NCBI GenBank assembly: GCA_009829735.1 | Contig: CM020618.1 | Location: 15,919,346 to 15,983,345 of the forward strand | Direction: 5' to 3' | Source of the DNA: Pyropia yezoensis | Taxonomy: Eukaryota > Rhodophyta > Bangiophyceae > Bangiales > Bangiaceae | DNA length: 64,000 bases | Shown: piece after piece, positions 1 through 12,519 of the stretch | Layout of the letters: each line of letters starts with the position of its first letter | How positions within the stretch are numbered: position 1 is the first letter of the stretch | Made by a program: the position numbers and the translations under genes | Notes under the pieces: model-generated | Databases searched by the model: none | What the model saw: only the letters and a program-made list of their open reading frames with translations | Told to the model about the DNA's origin: nothing

Positions 1-2336
1 ACAGAGGGAAAGAAGCGCAAAGACGATGAGGGTGGTGGGGGCAGGGGGCAATGGCGAAGAGGGGGCAGGTGGTCACAAAAGCGGCGACCGCTGGGCAGCG
101 ACGCGTGGGGAGGGGACTGCCCCGCGGACGGGGAGTGGGCACGCAACGCCTCTCCCAGCGACCAAGCGCCGTGGCGCGGAAGAGACCGGAGGGGGGGGAA
201 TGAAGGGGGAGAGAAGGGGGGGGGGGGGGGGTGATTGAGGATAGGCGGGGCACACCCCAGCACAGCGAGGCAAAGGGTGCCAGAGCGGGAGGGCAGCGAC
301 GTCCAGCAGCGCCGAGCACGCAATCCTCTCCCCACAACAACCGCCCCCCCCCCCGTGTGGGCCCCCTCCACGGCCGAGCCCCTCGACCGACCGCACCAAA
401 AAAAAAAAAAAAGAGAAAAAATAAGAAAGACGGGCCCCTGTGCCTGGACAGCACCTCACCACGAGGGGAACCGGATCCGGCCGTGCCAGGAGAGTGTGGG
501 GGCCTGGCCCGGCTCCGCCACCGGGGCCGCCCACCCTACTCGCGCGACGGGGGGGGAGGCGGGCGCCGTGGCACAGCGGGGGGGGGCGCTGTGCCGACCG
601 CGGTCGGCAGTCTGTCGCACCCCTCCGACCCCCACCCCCCAGCGCCAACCACCGCGCTCCCGAAATGGACACGCGGACCGGTTGCACAGACGGCAGCGAC
701 GCGCGCCGACGCCAACGCCGACGGCGTGCGGAGGGTGGTGGCGGGGGAGGGGGGGGGTCCGAAACGGTCAAAGCAGCAGAGCGGGCTGCGTCGGCGCACA
801 CCGTCTCCGGCACTGACGGGGGGTTGGTTGGACAGTGGGGATTGGGGCTCGTGGAGGGAGGGGGCCGCCGCTCCTTGCTAGCTGGCTTTGCCGGGGGGGG
901 GGGAGGGGAGCCGTGCGCCTCCAGACGACCCTGCTGGTGGTGCCAGAGCAGGTGCCAGTGGGGTGGGACGGGCGTGTCGCGAGAGCGAGGTCGTCGGACG
1001 TGCGCAGGCGGGGGCGGCGACGCCATTGGCGCTGCAAGCAAGGAGTGGGCGTGCGCGGTATCTTGGCGACGGGCGAGGAACCAGGCGCGGGGGGCCACCG
1101 CATGGCCAATGAGAGGAGCCGGACGTGGGAGGCGTGCGGCTTTTGTCCGGCTCGGGGGGGGACGGTGAGCAACGGATATCTGACCCGGACCATGGAAATT
1201 ACTTCCATTCGACTAGGACAAACTGAATGAGAATGTCAACTTGAAAAGTACGTCAGCATTTGCGTCCACATAGAGGGTAAGCAAGTCTCCCAGCCAGAAC
1301 AGTGGGAGAGAGCTCTGAGAGAGTGTACGATCGGTCAGGGTCTTGTGTGCTTGGAGGATGGAAGCGTCCCTGGCATCGTGGTGGATCTCGACCGGCCGCG
1401 GTGGCGGCACCAACGTCCTCGAAAATGCCAGCATCTATCTACCGCGGCGGCGAGCGGCGGCCTTGCAAGTCGCGGCACAGACCGCGGGATCAAGAGGAAG
1501 ACGGGAAGAGACCAGACCGTGCATGCATTTCTGCTTTTGTGCGACAAAACGCCTCCCCGTGTGCTGCGAGCCGGCAAATCTCCCCCCCACCCGCCCAATG
1601 CCCAGTCACGTGTGAGGGCCACCCGCACCGCTCCTGCGGCAAGCGCCCCTTGTCCGTGGCGCGCCGCCCCCCGGCCGGCCGGCGACTCTCGGGGGTGCAA
1701 ACACCGCCCCCCCCCCCCCACACACCCCCCCACCCTGTTTTCAATGGAATGGAACAACGCCACCCCATATCTCTGTCTCTTCCAAGATCCCCCACACACC
1801 CCAACAGCATGCAATGCGGGCGCGAGCATATCTGGACTACGCGCGAGTGGAGCCGTGTTGGGTGGACGCCCGCCACTGCGCGAGTGTGCCGGCCACTGGG
1901 AGTGTGCCGGCCGACCCCCCCCCCACGCAAACACGCAAACGGGTGTGTGCCGGAGGTAAATAGGCAGCCGACGGCGCCAGGCTGGCCGTCACCCCCTGAT
2001 CTCCCCCCCCCCCCCCCCCCTCCGTGCCGGTTGAGAGCTGAAAGCAACAACGGTGGGTAACAGCTCCCGCCCGCCAGTCGACCGGGACACGCGCCCCTTC
2101 CCCCACCCCCCCCCCCCCCCCTCTTGATATGCCTACGCGCAGTCTGGAGGAGGGGGAGGGCGGGGGCTGCCTGCCGCAGCAGCAGCTCCCTGCTGCTGCT
2201 TGCAGCGTCAGGCGGGTGTCTGCGCTGGCCCCTGTCAACCCTGTTGCTCCATTACCCCCCCCCCCACCCCCCCTCCCCACCGTTCCATCCGCCCATGCAT
2301 AGATAGTCGCCGCCTTCCGCAACACTCGTGGGGGAA

Positions 2337-2373
<37 letters not shown>

Positions 2374-2857
2374 CGCGCCCCCCCCCCCCCCCCCCCCCCC
2401 CCCCCCCTTCCACCCGCCCCGCCCAGGAATCGGGGGGGGCCCAAGATCCGCTCCGCGACGGGTGGGCCGCCCCATCATATCCCCCCGGGGGGGGACGGGG
2501 GGGGGGGGGGGGGGGGACGCTCCCCACCGCCGATGGTCCTCGGCGCGGGCGGAACAGCAGACGTGGCGGCGGGGGGGGTGGGGGAGGCGGGCGGGCGGGC
2601 GGGCGGGCGGGCGATCCGGGAGGGCCGGGCCTAGCGCATTGGGGGAGAGAGGGGGGGAGGGGAGGGGAGGGGGGGGAGGGGAGGGCGGGAAGGGAACCAC
2701 CCTCGGGGGGCAGCGACGGGGACACACACCCCCCACCTCCCCTCCCCCGCCCGCCAGTGTCTTCCGCATCTGCGACGCGGCGCAGCGGCACGGCGCGCGC
2801 CCACGACGACGCGGGCGCTCGGCGGCGGCGGCGGCGGGTGGGGCGGGGCGCGTCCAG
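1..2857. other. low-complexity G/C-rich region, no supportable gene
   Basis: The stretch consists of G and C homopolymers and purine/pyrimidine-skewed sequence that is open in several frames on both strands at once, which is a composition effect. None of the predicted peptides shows a domain, a hydrophobic core or a plausible start context. The last few hundred bases probably contain the promoter and the first non-coding exon of the F-box/ankyrin gene starting at 3626. Confidence 0.6.
2337..2407. repeat. G37-CGCG-C30 homopolymer palindrome
   Basis: A run of 37 G (2337-2373) is followed by CGCG and then a run of 30 C (2378-2407), so the whole block is one nearly perfect inverted repeat. It could fold as a G:C hairpin, or each arm could form a quadruplex or i-motif. 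Homopolymers of this length are also a common place for assembly or base-calling artefacts, so the exact lengths should not be trusted. Confidence 0.85.
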
Positions 2858-2942
2858 GTGAGCTGCCCGCGCGGACGCTCCTTTTTCGTTTTACTCGCTC
2901 TGTGGCCACTTTTCTCCTCTTTTTCGATTTTGTCGAGCGCAG
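2858..2942 (+). other. candidate 5'-UTR intron of the F-box/ankyrin gene
   Basis: A GTGAGC donor follows CGTCCAG at 2858. The next 85 bases switch from G-rich to a T/C-rich tract and end in GCGCAG at 2942. Size and signals resemble the other introns here (GTACGT...CAG). It lies about 680 bases upstream of the chosen ATG, so it would be spliced from the leader. RNA evidence is needed to prove it. Confidence 0.4.
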
Positions 2943-3292
2943 GCCCCCCACCGGGTCGGCCATTCCCCCCCCCCGGCTCTATTCCCCGTGTCCCGCGCGC
3001 CGTCCACTCTTTTTTTCTCCAACCACCGCCATTACCGTTTCTCTCCCAACCCCCGCGGCTCCCTCCCCTCCCCTGTCGCGGCGGGCTATCGCTCGCATAC
3101 GTACAGTACGGCCCTGTGCAGCCGGTGCCGACCGCCGCCACCGTCGCCGCCGCTCGTCGCCGCCCCACCCGCCGTCGGGCATTCCCCGCCGCCCGCGGCC
3201 GTCTGCCGGCGCGTCCCCCCCCACCCCCCCGGCCGGCTTGCGGTGGATGGCCGCGGCGGCCAGCCGGTCGTGTGTCTGTCGGCCCTGTCGCA

Positions 3293-3324
<32 letters not shown>

Positions 3325-3625
3325 CGCCGCCGTCGTCGTCGTCGCTGCCGTCGTTGTCGTTGCGCGGCGCGCCACGGCGGCCCGCCGGCGGTTGTCGTTG
3401 TCGTCGTCATCGTCCTGCTTCCCCCCTTGCCAGCGGCGGCCGCGTCGCTGCCCTCCGTTGTTCGCTGCCGCCGGCCGACGCCCCGTCCCCGCTCCCGTCG
3501 GCCGGTCGCTCCTCCCGCGTGGGGGCCTTGTTGCTTGTAGCCCCTCGCTCCTTCCCTCCTCCCCTTCTTCCCCCCCTCCCTTTCCCCCCCCGCCCCTTTG
3601 GTCTCCCCATCCACGGCGGCGGCGC

Positions 3626-6600
3626 ATGGACCCACCGCCTCCGCCTCGCCCCGCCGCTCCACCGCCACCGCCAGCCGGCGGCGGTGGTGACCCTGCCGAT
3701 GCGGTCGACGCCGCCGCTGCCGCCGCCGCCACCCCCGCCGCCGGCGACGTACCGATGGACACGGGCGACGCGATGGACACGGGCGGCGGCGGCGGCGGGG
3801 GCGGCGCCCCCCCCCTCTCCCCCCCCGGCGGGGGCGGCGCGGGGGTGCCCCCCCCCCCTGGCGGCGTCGGCATGGGCATCGGCGGCGGGGGCCCCCCCCC
3901 GCCGCCGCTCCCCCCCCCCACCGCCGGCGGTGGCCTTGCCGGCGCCGCCGCCGTGGCGGTGGCCCCCCCCGCCGCCGCCGCGGCGCCGGTGGCGGTGGCG
4001 GCCACCCCCGCCGGCGGGCTGCCCGTCGCCCCCGCGGCGGCGTCGCGGGTGGTGACGCTCGCGGCGGTCGCCGCCACCACCACCGCCCTGTCCACCGTCG
4101 CGGCCACGACGAGCGCGCTGGCAGCGGCCAACGCGGCGGCCACCACCGCCGCCGCCACCGCCCTCGCTGTCGCGGGGGCGGTGCGTGACGCCGCTGCCGC
4201 AGCTGAGGCGGCGGGCGCTGGCGGGGGGGGGGGGGGGGGGGGGGGGGGTGGGGGGGGGGGGGGGCGGGCGCTGCCGTCGCCCCCGCCCCCGCCGCCGCCG
4301 CCCCCGCCGCTGCTGCCACCACCGCCGCAGTCGCAGCCGCCGCAGCCGCCGCTGTTGTTGTCGCCACCAGAGGGGGGGATGGAGGGTGTGACGGTGGCGC
4401 CGCCGACGACGGGGGTCTGTGTCGAGGGGGAGGTGGCGCGCGCCCCTTCCCTCGCCGCCTCCTCCCCCGCCGCCGCCGCCGCCCCTGCTGTGGCGGCGGA
4501 TGACCCCCCCCCCGCCGATGCGGGCGCGGCGGGGGGCACGCCCCCCTCCCCCACCGCGTGTGGGCTGCTGGTGGCGCGCCACCGGCGGGGGGGCCGCGGC
4601 GGTGGGAGCGGCAGCGGCAGCGGCAGCGGCAGCGGCAGCGGCAGCGGCAGCGGCAGCGGCATCGGCAGCGGCAGCGGCAGCGGCACGGGCGGCGGCACCA
4701 CGGGGAGTGGCGCGGGGGGCGGGGCGGGCAGCGGCAGCGGGGCGGGGGTGGGGGGCTCGGGCCACGGCGGCAGCGGGAGTGGGAGTGGGATCGGCAGCGG
4801 GAGCGGCAGCGGCAGCGGGAGTGGGAGCGCGGAAAAGAGCCACGGGAGTGGGGGGGGGGTGGCGCTGCATACGGGCGCGTCCATCTCGTCCGAGACGTCG
4901 GCGTCGAGGGGGGGGGGAGGAGCGGGCGCGCGGTCGCCTCTGCCGCTCGCGTCGTCGGCCGTGTGGCTCCGCCCGGCGGGGGGGGTGCCCGCCGCTGGCC
5001 AGACGGGGGGGGCGGGGGGAGGGGGGGGGGGAGGCCCGGGGGGGGGAGACGCGTCGCCGGCGGCGAACCGGGTGGCGGTGCCTGCGCCGCAGGCCCTCCC
5101 GCTCGACGCGGCCGGTGGTGGTGGTGGTGGCGGCGGCGGTGGGGACCCGCCGCCGCGGCTGCCCGCCCCGACCGTCCGGATGAGCGTGTCGGACGGGTCG
5201 AGCGCGGGCCTGCAGGCGCTGGCCGCCGCCGGCCGCCTGCCCCCCGACCGCATCCAGGCCGTCCTCAGCACCGTTGCCGCCGTGTCTGCGGTGGCGGCGA
5301 TGAGCATGCTCGACGCGCAGGGCGCCACCGCCGCGGGCGGTGGGGGGGGTGGGGGTGCTCCCACGCCGGGCGGCGGCGGCGGTGGTGGTGGTGGTGGTGG
5401 TGGTGGCGCGTCGGGGGGTGGTCCCGCCACGGCGGGCGGCCGCCGGGCGGCAGCCGCGGCGGCGGCGGCGGCGGCAACGGCGGGGTCCGAGACGCCCGTG
5501 TCGGTTGGGCCCAGGGGGGGGGGCGGGCGGCCGGCCGGGCTGTGTGACGCTGCCGCCGGCGGGGGTGGTGGAGGGGGTGGCGGTGGCGGTGGCGGTGGCG
5601 GCGCGCCGGGGGGGGGGGCACGCCCCGGCGGCGTGGCGGGCCCTCCCCCGCCGGGCCGTGGGGAGGTGGCGCCCGTCGGCACCCTGTCGGCGGGCTGGGG
5701 GGTGGACCGCCCGCCGCCGGCGGGGGGGCGGGCGGTGGCGGCGGCGGCGGCCCCGCCGGGCGGCGGTGCCCCGTGGGGTGGAGGCGGCGTCGGCGGCGGC
5801 GTCGGCGGCGGCGTCGGCGTCGGTGGTGCTAGTGGTGGGGGTGGTGGTGGTGGGGTTGGCGGCCGGCCGGCCGGGCGGTCCCCCCCTCGGCAGGGGCGCC
5901 CCCCCCCCCCCGGCGGCGGCGGCCAATCCCCGCCAGCGGGCCCCGGTGCGGCGGTCCGCGACGGGTGGCCGGGCGCCGCCGCCGCGGCCACCGCGGGGGT
6001 GGTGACGGCCGAGGCAGCAGGCGTGGCGGCGGCGGGGGCGGCGGCGGCGCCACCCCGCCTGACGTCCCTCCCCACCGGCGTGCTGCGGTTGCTCCTCCGG
6101 CGCCTCCACCCCCTCGACGTGTGGGCGCTGGCGGCGGTCCACCCCGCCCTCCGCGCCGCCGTGCCCGCCGCCCTGGTGCCCGTCGACGTGCGGGAGCAGA
6201 CCCGCACCCGCCGGCGGCAGCGGCGGGGCAGCTGGGGGGGCGGCGGTGTCGGCGGCGGCGGCGGCGGCGGCGCCTCCCCGCCACGGCCGCCGACGCCGAC
6301 GACGACGCCGACGCTGTCGGCGGGGGCGCCCCCTGTGCCGGTGCTGCCACCCCCGCCGCCGCTGGCCACCCCGACGCCAACGCCCCGCGCGGGGGGCTTT
6401 CCCCCGCCCCCGCGGACGCCCGTGCCGTACGGGCGGCCCGGTTGGTGGGGGGGGGGCGCGGGGGGGGGGCCCGCGCCCTCGCCCCCCATCCCCGTGCCGT
6501 CCCCGCGGCCAGTGCCGCCCGCCGCGGCGGCGGCGGCGGCGGCCGCCACCGCCGCTACGGCCACGCCCGTGGTGATCCCCGTGCCGACGCCGCGGCCCAT

Positions 6601-7044
6601 GCCCGGGGCGGCGGCGCCACCCCCACCGCCGCCCCCGCCGCCGCCGCCACCCCCGCCACCGCCGCCACCGCCGCCACCACCGCCACCGGTGGCGGTGGTA
6701 GCGGCGGCGGCGGCGGCGCCGCTCCCCCCCCCCCTCCCACCATGGCGGTGGGCTCGCCGCTGGCGGCGTGTGAGCTCACCCACCCCGCCCTCGCCCGCTC
6801 CGCCGAGTACGCCCTCTTCACGACAGCCTACGAGCCGTGCCGGGTGCCCGGCCGGGGCATCAATTACCTGCTGGTGTTTGCGGCGGCGGTCAACTGCGTG
6901 TCGCTGGCGCGGCTGCTGGTGACGGCCTTCCCGGGCGTCCGGGGCTTTGTGCTGTCGTCCAGCGGGGGGGGGGGGGGGGGGGGGGGGGGCGGCGGCGGCA
7001 GCGGCGGCAGCGGCGGCAGCGGCGGCAGCGGCGGTGGGGGTGGG

Positions 7045-7075
<31 letters not shown>

Positions 7076-9160
7076 ATAGGGGCCACAGCCCCGGCCTGGG
7101 GGATGGGATGGCGGGCGTGCACCACCCCACCCCCCGGCCGTGGCTGCCCGACGACAAGGACGAGCTCTACTCGGCGCTGGACCTGGCGGTCCGGTGCCCC
7201 GACGTGGCGCTGCCGCTGGTGGTGCTGCTGTTGGAGAATACGCACCGGGGGGACGCTGCCGGCGGCCTGGGCGGCAGCGCGGGCGAGTCGGTGACGACCG
7301 TCGCGGCGGCCGCGTCGGCGGGGGGGGGGGGGGGGGGGGGGGGACTCCCCGCCAGAGGAGGTGGTGCTGATGGAGGACGACCCAGACGGCACGCCCCCTG
7401 CCCTGCGGGGGCTCCCGGGGGGGGGGGACGGCAGCAGCGGTGGGGGTGGTAGTGGTGGTGGTGGTGGTGGTGGTGGTGGTGGTGCGACGGGCGGTGCGGC
7501 GGCGGCGGCGGCGGGGAGCGTGGGCACCCCGTCGGTAGTGCGGCGGCTGGCATCGCTGCCAACGACACTGTGGACGACCATTGTGCCGCCGCGGGTGGTG
7601 CCCGGCCGCTTTACCACCCCCGCCACGGCCGCCGCGGTGGGCGGTGCTGGTGGGGAGGCCGCGGCGGCGGCGGCGGCGGCGGCGGGCCCCCCGTCGCCGG
7701 CGGTGGCCCCCGATGTCATCCAGGCGCTGGCCCGGGACGTGGCGCGGGGGTTGTCGCGGCAGGTGCTCCCGCTGCCGGCCGCCGAGGTGGCCACCCCGAC
7801 AGCGGCGGCGGGGGGGGTGGCGGGTGACACGGGCGGGGGGGAGGCGGCGAGCCAGGCGGGGATTAGCGGCGGGGTGGGCGGGGGTGGTCTGGGTGGCAGC
7901 GGCAGCGGCGGCAGCAGTGGCGCCAAGAGCGGGTGGGCAATGAGCTTTGCCGGTGGCAGCCGCGGCGGCGGCGGTGGCGGTGGTGGTGGCGGTGGCGGCG
8001 GCGGCGGCAGCGGGAGTGGCAGCCGCGGCAGCGGCCGCGGGCAGGGCGTCGGCGGCGGCGTTGGCGGGGACATGGCCGAGCCGCCCGCCCTCCTCCACGC
8101 CGAATCCATCGAGGCTGCCGTCCGGGTGGCGCGGGTGGAGGTGGTGCAGGCGCTGCTGACGTGCGACTCGGTGGGGGCGCGGCTCGAAGAGCGTTCCGTC
8201 TTTGACGAGCTCGACGCGGACATGCGCGCCGAAGAGCTGGCGCCCGTCCTCCTCCCCTCCTCCTCCCTCCTCGCGCTGGCCGCCGAGGAGGACCGGGTGC
8301 CGGTGCTGTTCGCCCTCCTCGACGGCGCCGCCGCGCGGGGCGCCGCCGCCGCCGCCGCCGTGGCCGCCGACGCGCAGGTGTGTGGGGTGCTCCACTGGGC
8401 GGTGGAGAACCACCCCGACCTCCTCCCCGCCCTCCTCTCCCGCTACGGCTTTACGCCCAACGGGCCGGGCGTGCACCGGATGCGGCTGCGGACGCCCCTG
8501 CAGGCGGCCATCCTCTACTCGACCCCCCGCGCGGTGGGGGTGCTGCTCGCCGCGGGCGCCACCGCCGCGCCGCCGGCGCTGCCGTCGCCGTCGAGTGCGG
8601 GGGCGTCCCCGCTGGCGGCGGCGGCGGTGGCCCTCCCGTGGCTCCGGCCCGACCCCCGCGGGGGGGTGGCGGCGGCGCTCGCCGCGTGCGCCCGCCGCCG
8701 CGACTCGTACGCCGCCTACCGGCTGGTGGCGTCGGTGTTTGCGGCGGCGCGGGGGCAGCTGCCGGCGGCGGCCGCCGACCGGGCGGCGCTCCTCGCCGAG
8801 GCGGTCCGGTGGGGGGACGCGCCCACCTTTCGCGCCGCCATCCGGCAGGGCGCGGGGCGGGCGGCGGCGCTGGACCCCGCCCACTGGCGGGAGCCCCGGT
8901 CGCTCCTCCACATGGCCGTCGCGTACCGCCGCGAGTCGATGGTCGCCGAGCTCACCGCCACCCCCGGCGTGGCGTTTACGCTGCGGGACGCCGACGGCCA
9001 GACGGCGGTGGAGCTGGCCGCCGCCCTCGGCCTCGCCCCGCCAGTGGTGGCGCTGCTCGCCGACGCCACTGGCCGGGCGGTGGCCGCGGCGGCCGCCGCG
9101 GCTGGCACCGCCGGCGGGCCGGGGGGGGTGGCCGCCGCCGAGGTGGCAGCAGCAGCAGCA

Positions 9161-9192
<32 letters not shown>

Positions 9193-9591
9193 CGGGGCAG
9201 TGGGGGGCAGTACGGACGGGGCGCCGCCGCCAGCGGCGGCGCCCCCCCCCCCCCCCGCGCACGGGGGCCAAAAGAAGCGGACGTCGGATGACAGCGGCGT
9301 CAGCGCCGACCTCACCGCCCTCCACCTGGCCGCCGCGCGTGGCGCGTCGGGCGCCAGCTTTGACGCGGAGGGGCGGGTGGTCAAGCGCTCCCGCGGGAGC
9401 AGCGGCGGCGGCGGCGGGGGGGGTGGGGGTGGGGCTGGGGCTGGGGCTGGGGCTGGGGAGGCGGCGGGGGTGGGGCTGGGGGTGGGGGCGGCCGCGGCCG
9501 CGGGGGGGAGTGGGAGTGGGAGTGGCGGCGGGCCTGGCGCGACGGTCACGGCGGCGGCGGCGGGGAGTGGGGGTGGCAGCTGTGGGGGTAT

Positions 9592-9626
<35 letters not shown>

Positions 9627-9818
9627 GCGCCCCGCTTGGCCGTGCCGGTGCGGCGCCGGGGGCGGGGGCGGGGGCGGGGGCGGGGGCAGGGGCAGGGACA
9701 GGGACAGGGACAGGGACAGGGGCAGGGGCGGGGGGCGGCCTCTGGGCTGGCCGCCGCCGCGGCGGCGGCGGCGGCGGCAGCGGCAGCGGCAGCGGCAGCG
9801 GCAGCGGCAGCGGCGGCA

Positions 9819-9850
<32 letters not shown>

Positions 9851-9988
9851 AGCGGTGGCGGCGGCGGCTCGGCCCGCGGCGGGCGGCCGCGGCCGCCCGT
9901 GTGGCCCCGCCCGGCGGGGGGCTGCGGCGGCTCCTCGTCGGGCGACAGCAGCGGCCGCCGCAGCAGCGGCTGCAGCGCCGAGGCGTAG
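3626..9988 (+). CDS. giant F-box and ankyrin-repeat-like protein, frame broken twice
   Basis: The frame opens at ATG 3626 with MDPPPPPRPAAPPPPPAGG and runs through Gly/Pro/Ala/Ser low complexity, including a (GS)n block near 4605-4690. At about 6050-6150 (near residue 810) there is an F-box-like segment, LTSLPTGVLRLLLRRLHPLD, the region that would bind Skp1. The frame then changes at a C11 tract (6724-6734); past it come helix pairs such as NYLLVFAAAVNCVSLARLL and ELYSALDLAVRC. It changes back at a G24 tract (7320-7343). From there to the stop at 9988 are several ankyrin-type helices (CGVLHWAVENHPDLLPALL, TPLQAAI, SLLHMAVAYRR). Joined, the product would be about 2100 residues, very long for the family. 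By family knowledge it would be an SCF ubiquitin-ligase substrate adaptor. Both breaks sit in homopolymers, so sequence error is likelier than a pseudogene. Alternatively these are two genes, the second starting at ATG 6742 in a good Kozak context. Confidence 0.6.
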
Positions 9989-10418
9989 GGGAGGGGGGAG
10001 GGGCGGCGGCGGGGGCGGCGGCGTGGGCGTGGGCGTGCGCGTGGCACCCAAGGCGGCCGGCCGCGGCCGGCCGCGCGGCGTTATCGTCCCGTGCAGCTCC
10101 CCCCCCCCCCCCCCAAAACAACAACCCCCCTCCTCCCCCCCCCCCCCCCCGCCCCCCCCCCCCCCCCTCCACCCGGGGTGGGTGTACACCCGGGGTGGGT
10201 ACACCCCTCCTCGACGCGCAGCGCGGCACGCCCGCGCGGCGTCCTGTCCTTCCCCCCCCCCACCACCACCACCACCACCACCACCACCACCGCCGCTCAC
10301 CCGCCCGCCTCGTGGTCGCGCGCGCCGTCGGCCGCGCCACGCCGCGGCGCTGCCGACGACGCTGCCGACGCTGCCGCCGCCGCCCGCCGCCCGCGGGGCG
10401 CGGCGGTGCCAGTGGCGT

Positions 10419-10449
<31 letters not shown>

Positions 10450-11105
10450 CTGTGGCGGCCGCGACACGGGGCCGCACGGCTAGGATACCCCCCCCCCCCC
10501 CCCCCCCAACAGGATGCGACTCAAAAAAAAAAAAAAAAAAAGAAAAAAGGGGTGACCCGTCTCTTCCCTCCCTCCTCCACATACCCCCCCCCCCCCCACC
10601 CCCTCCCAAACTCCTCCTCCTCCTCCTCCCCCCCCCCCCCCCCCCCCCCACCATCCCTGCCCTTCCCCCGCCTCCCGCCGACGGCGCGCCCCCCCCCCCC
10701 CACGCGGCGGCGCTACCCCCCCAAAAAAAACGGCAGGCCCCACGGCAGCCGTGTGATCCCGCGCCGGGAGAGGGGTGGAGAGATCAGGGCACACGCGCGA
10801 CGGCCTCCTCTGCTCGCCTCTGTGGGGATTGACACACACACGCAGAGGGGGGGGGGGGCGGGGGCGGGGGGGGGGGGAGTGTAGTCGCACGAGCGCGCCC
10901 GGTGCCTCCTCCCTCCCTCCCTCCCTGCAAGGCTCGCTGAGGAAAAAAAAAAAAAAACGGCAGCGGTAGAGAGAGAGAGGGGGGGGGGGAGGGGGGTTGT
11001 TGTTTTGGGGGGGGGGGGGGACCGCTTCCCCCTCTTGTGTTCACCGACGCCGCCAGGGCCACCCCCCCCCACGGGGGCGCTCCTCCCCCCCCCCCCCCCC
11101 CCCAC
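9989..11105. other. spacer of poly-C tracts, end of minus-strand gene unresolved
   Basis: C runs of 16-30 bases, a (CAC)n block near 10261-10291 and A runs (10523-10541, 10943-10957) dominate. The minus-strand frame of the methyltransferase-like gene stays open into this stretch as far as 10713, but the peptide is low complexity. Where that gene really ends, or whether a third exon lies here, cannot be decided. Confidence 0.5.
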
Positions 11106-12519
11106 CTGTGCATACGCCGCGTGGATGGCGTCGTCCGACAGGGGCAGGCGGGGCACCACCGACGGCTTGCGGCGGAGGAGGCGGGCGCCGCGGGCGCCAA
11201 CGACCCGCCCCACCTGGTCGTACCACCCCGCCAGCGGTGCGTAGGCGGCCCGGCGGGCGTCGTGGAGGATGACCGTGCTGGTGGGGGAGAGGTACGGCAG
11301 CACCCGCAGCGCACACGCCACCCGCGCGCGGCCGTCAATGAGGACCACGTCAAAGGTGGTCTCGTTGAGGCGGGTCACCGTGTCAACGTACGTTTTGAAT
11401 ACCTGCGTTCCGGTGGGGGGGGGAGTGACGGAGGAGACAGATGTGCAAATGGCAAGCGCGCGGGGAGCCCGGAAGGGGGGGGGGGGGGGGGGGAAGTACC
11501 TCGTTAGCCGACGCTCCCGACCTTGGTGCCCTCCCCAGCAGCCGCGAGGATGGGACCCGCCGCTGGGGCGTCGTCCGCCCACCGTGCCGCGCCACCGCCA
11601 CGCCGCGGGGGAGCAAAAAAGGACTCCCCCCCCCCCCCCCCCGCCCCCGAAACAGCTGGCCCACTCCCACGATGCCACGGCAGACCAGGGCCGCCGCGCG
11701 TCTGCCCACCCCGCCCAACCCCCCCCCCCCCCATCGCCCCCCCCCCCCCCCCCCTCCCCCACCCGTATCCCCCCAACGTACCTTGTAGTCCCCCTCCTCA
11801 AACGGGTCGTTCAACCCCCAGCCGCCCGTCCCCCGCGCCACCGGCTCGCACACGTACGTGACGCGGGCGGTGAGGTTGGCGGCGGCCAGCTGCGCCCGCA
11901 TCCGCCCGCACCAGTCGGCCGAGTGCTCCACCGAGTAGGCGCGGCGGGCCATGGGCGCAAACGCCAGCGTGCTGCCCCCCGACCCGTACTCGAGGTACGT
12001 CATCCCGGGGTGCATCGCCCACAGCATCCGCGACGCCTCGTCCGCAGACATCCACAGGGCGCCCAGCTGCGCCGCCGACGGCCAGTGCCAGTCGCCGTCG
12101 CCGTCGCCGTCGCCACCGCCGTCGCGGCCGCCGCCGCCGCCGCCGCCGTCGCGGCCGCCGCTGCCGCCGTCGCCGCCGTCGCCGTCGCCGCCGCCGCCGC
12201 CGCCGTCGCCGTCACCGTCACCGCCACCGACAGCGACGCTGCTGCCGCCAACGAAGGGGGACGGCCGGCTGGGCCCCGCCTCCGCCGCCGCCGCCGCCGC
12301 CGCCGTGCCCGCCGTCGTTGCCCCCGAAGAGGCGGCGGCGGTGGCGGCGGCGGCGGCCGCCGACGACGCTGCCGTCGTCGCTGCGGTGGACACGGCCGCC
12401 CACGAGCCGGTCCAGTTGAGCCACGCGATGGGGAGGGCGACCGCCAGCAGCGCCAGGGGGAGGGTGAGGGTGAGTGGCGGCCGCCGCGACGGCCACAGCG
12501 CATGGAGCGCGGGCGCCAT
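11106..12519 (-). CDS. membrane-anchored methyltransferase-like protein, two exons
   Basis: Exon 1 runs from ATG at 12519 down to 11782 (246 codons). It ends ...GDYK before a GTACGT donor. The intron is 11781-11403 with acceptor GGAACGCAG. Exon 2 runs from 11402 to about 11106 (VFKTYVDTV...), in phase 0. Residues about 14-33 form one hydrophobic segment (LTLTLPLALLAVALPIAWL), so a type II, probably Golgi or ER lumenal, protein is likely. A Gly/Asp-rich linker follows (about 100-145). Then come YLEYGSGGSTLAF (about 172), resembling the SAM-binding motif I of class I methyltransferases, SVEHSADW, and in exon 2 FDVVLIDGRARVACAL and VILHDARR. This order matches small Rossmann methyltransferase-like proteins that carry an IDGRxR motif. 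The substrate is unknown. The C-terminus is uncertain: after AAYAQ the frame enters poly-G without a stop until 10713. Confidence 0.65.
11403..11781 (-). other. intron of the methyltransferase-like gene
   Basis: On the minus strand the boundaries are AAG|GTACGT and CGCAG|GTATTC. Removing it joins GDYK to VFKTYVD in phase 0, restoring the spacing expected between the SAM-binding half and the IDGRAR half. The intron contains long G tracts. Confidence 0.7.

Noticed and set aside
1837-8223. A minus-strand open frame of 2128 codons
   Set aside because: It is antisense to the F-box/ankyrin gene and made of Pro, Ala, Arg and Gly runs. GC-only codon repeats lack stops on both strands, so openness is compositional.
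6890-10654. A minus-strand open frame of 1254 codons
   Set aside because: Same composition effect, antisense to the ankyrin half. No domains, runs of Arg/Ala/Pro.
8202-10832. A second plus-strand frame of 876 codons overlapping the ankyrin region
   Set aside because: It is Arg/Pro/Ala-rich, whereas the competing frame carries the ankyrin helices.
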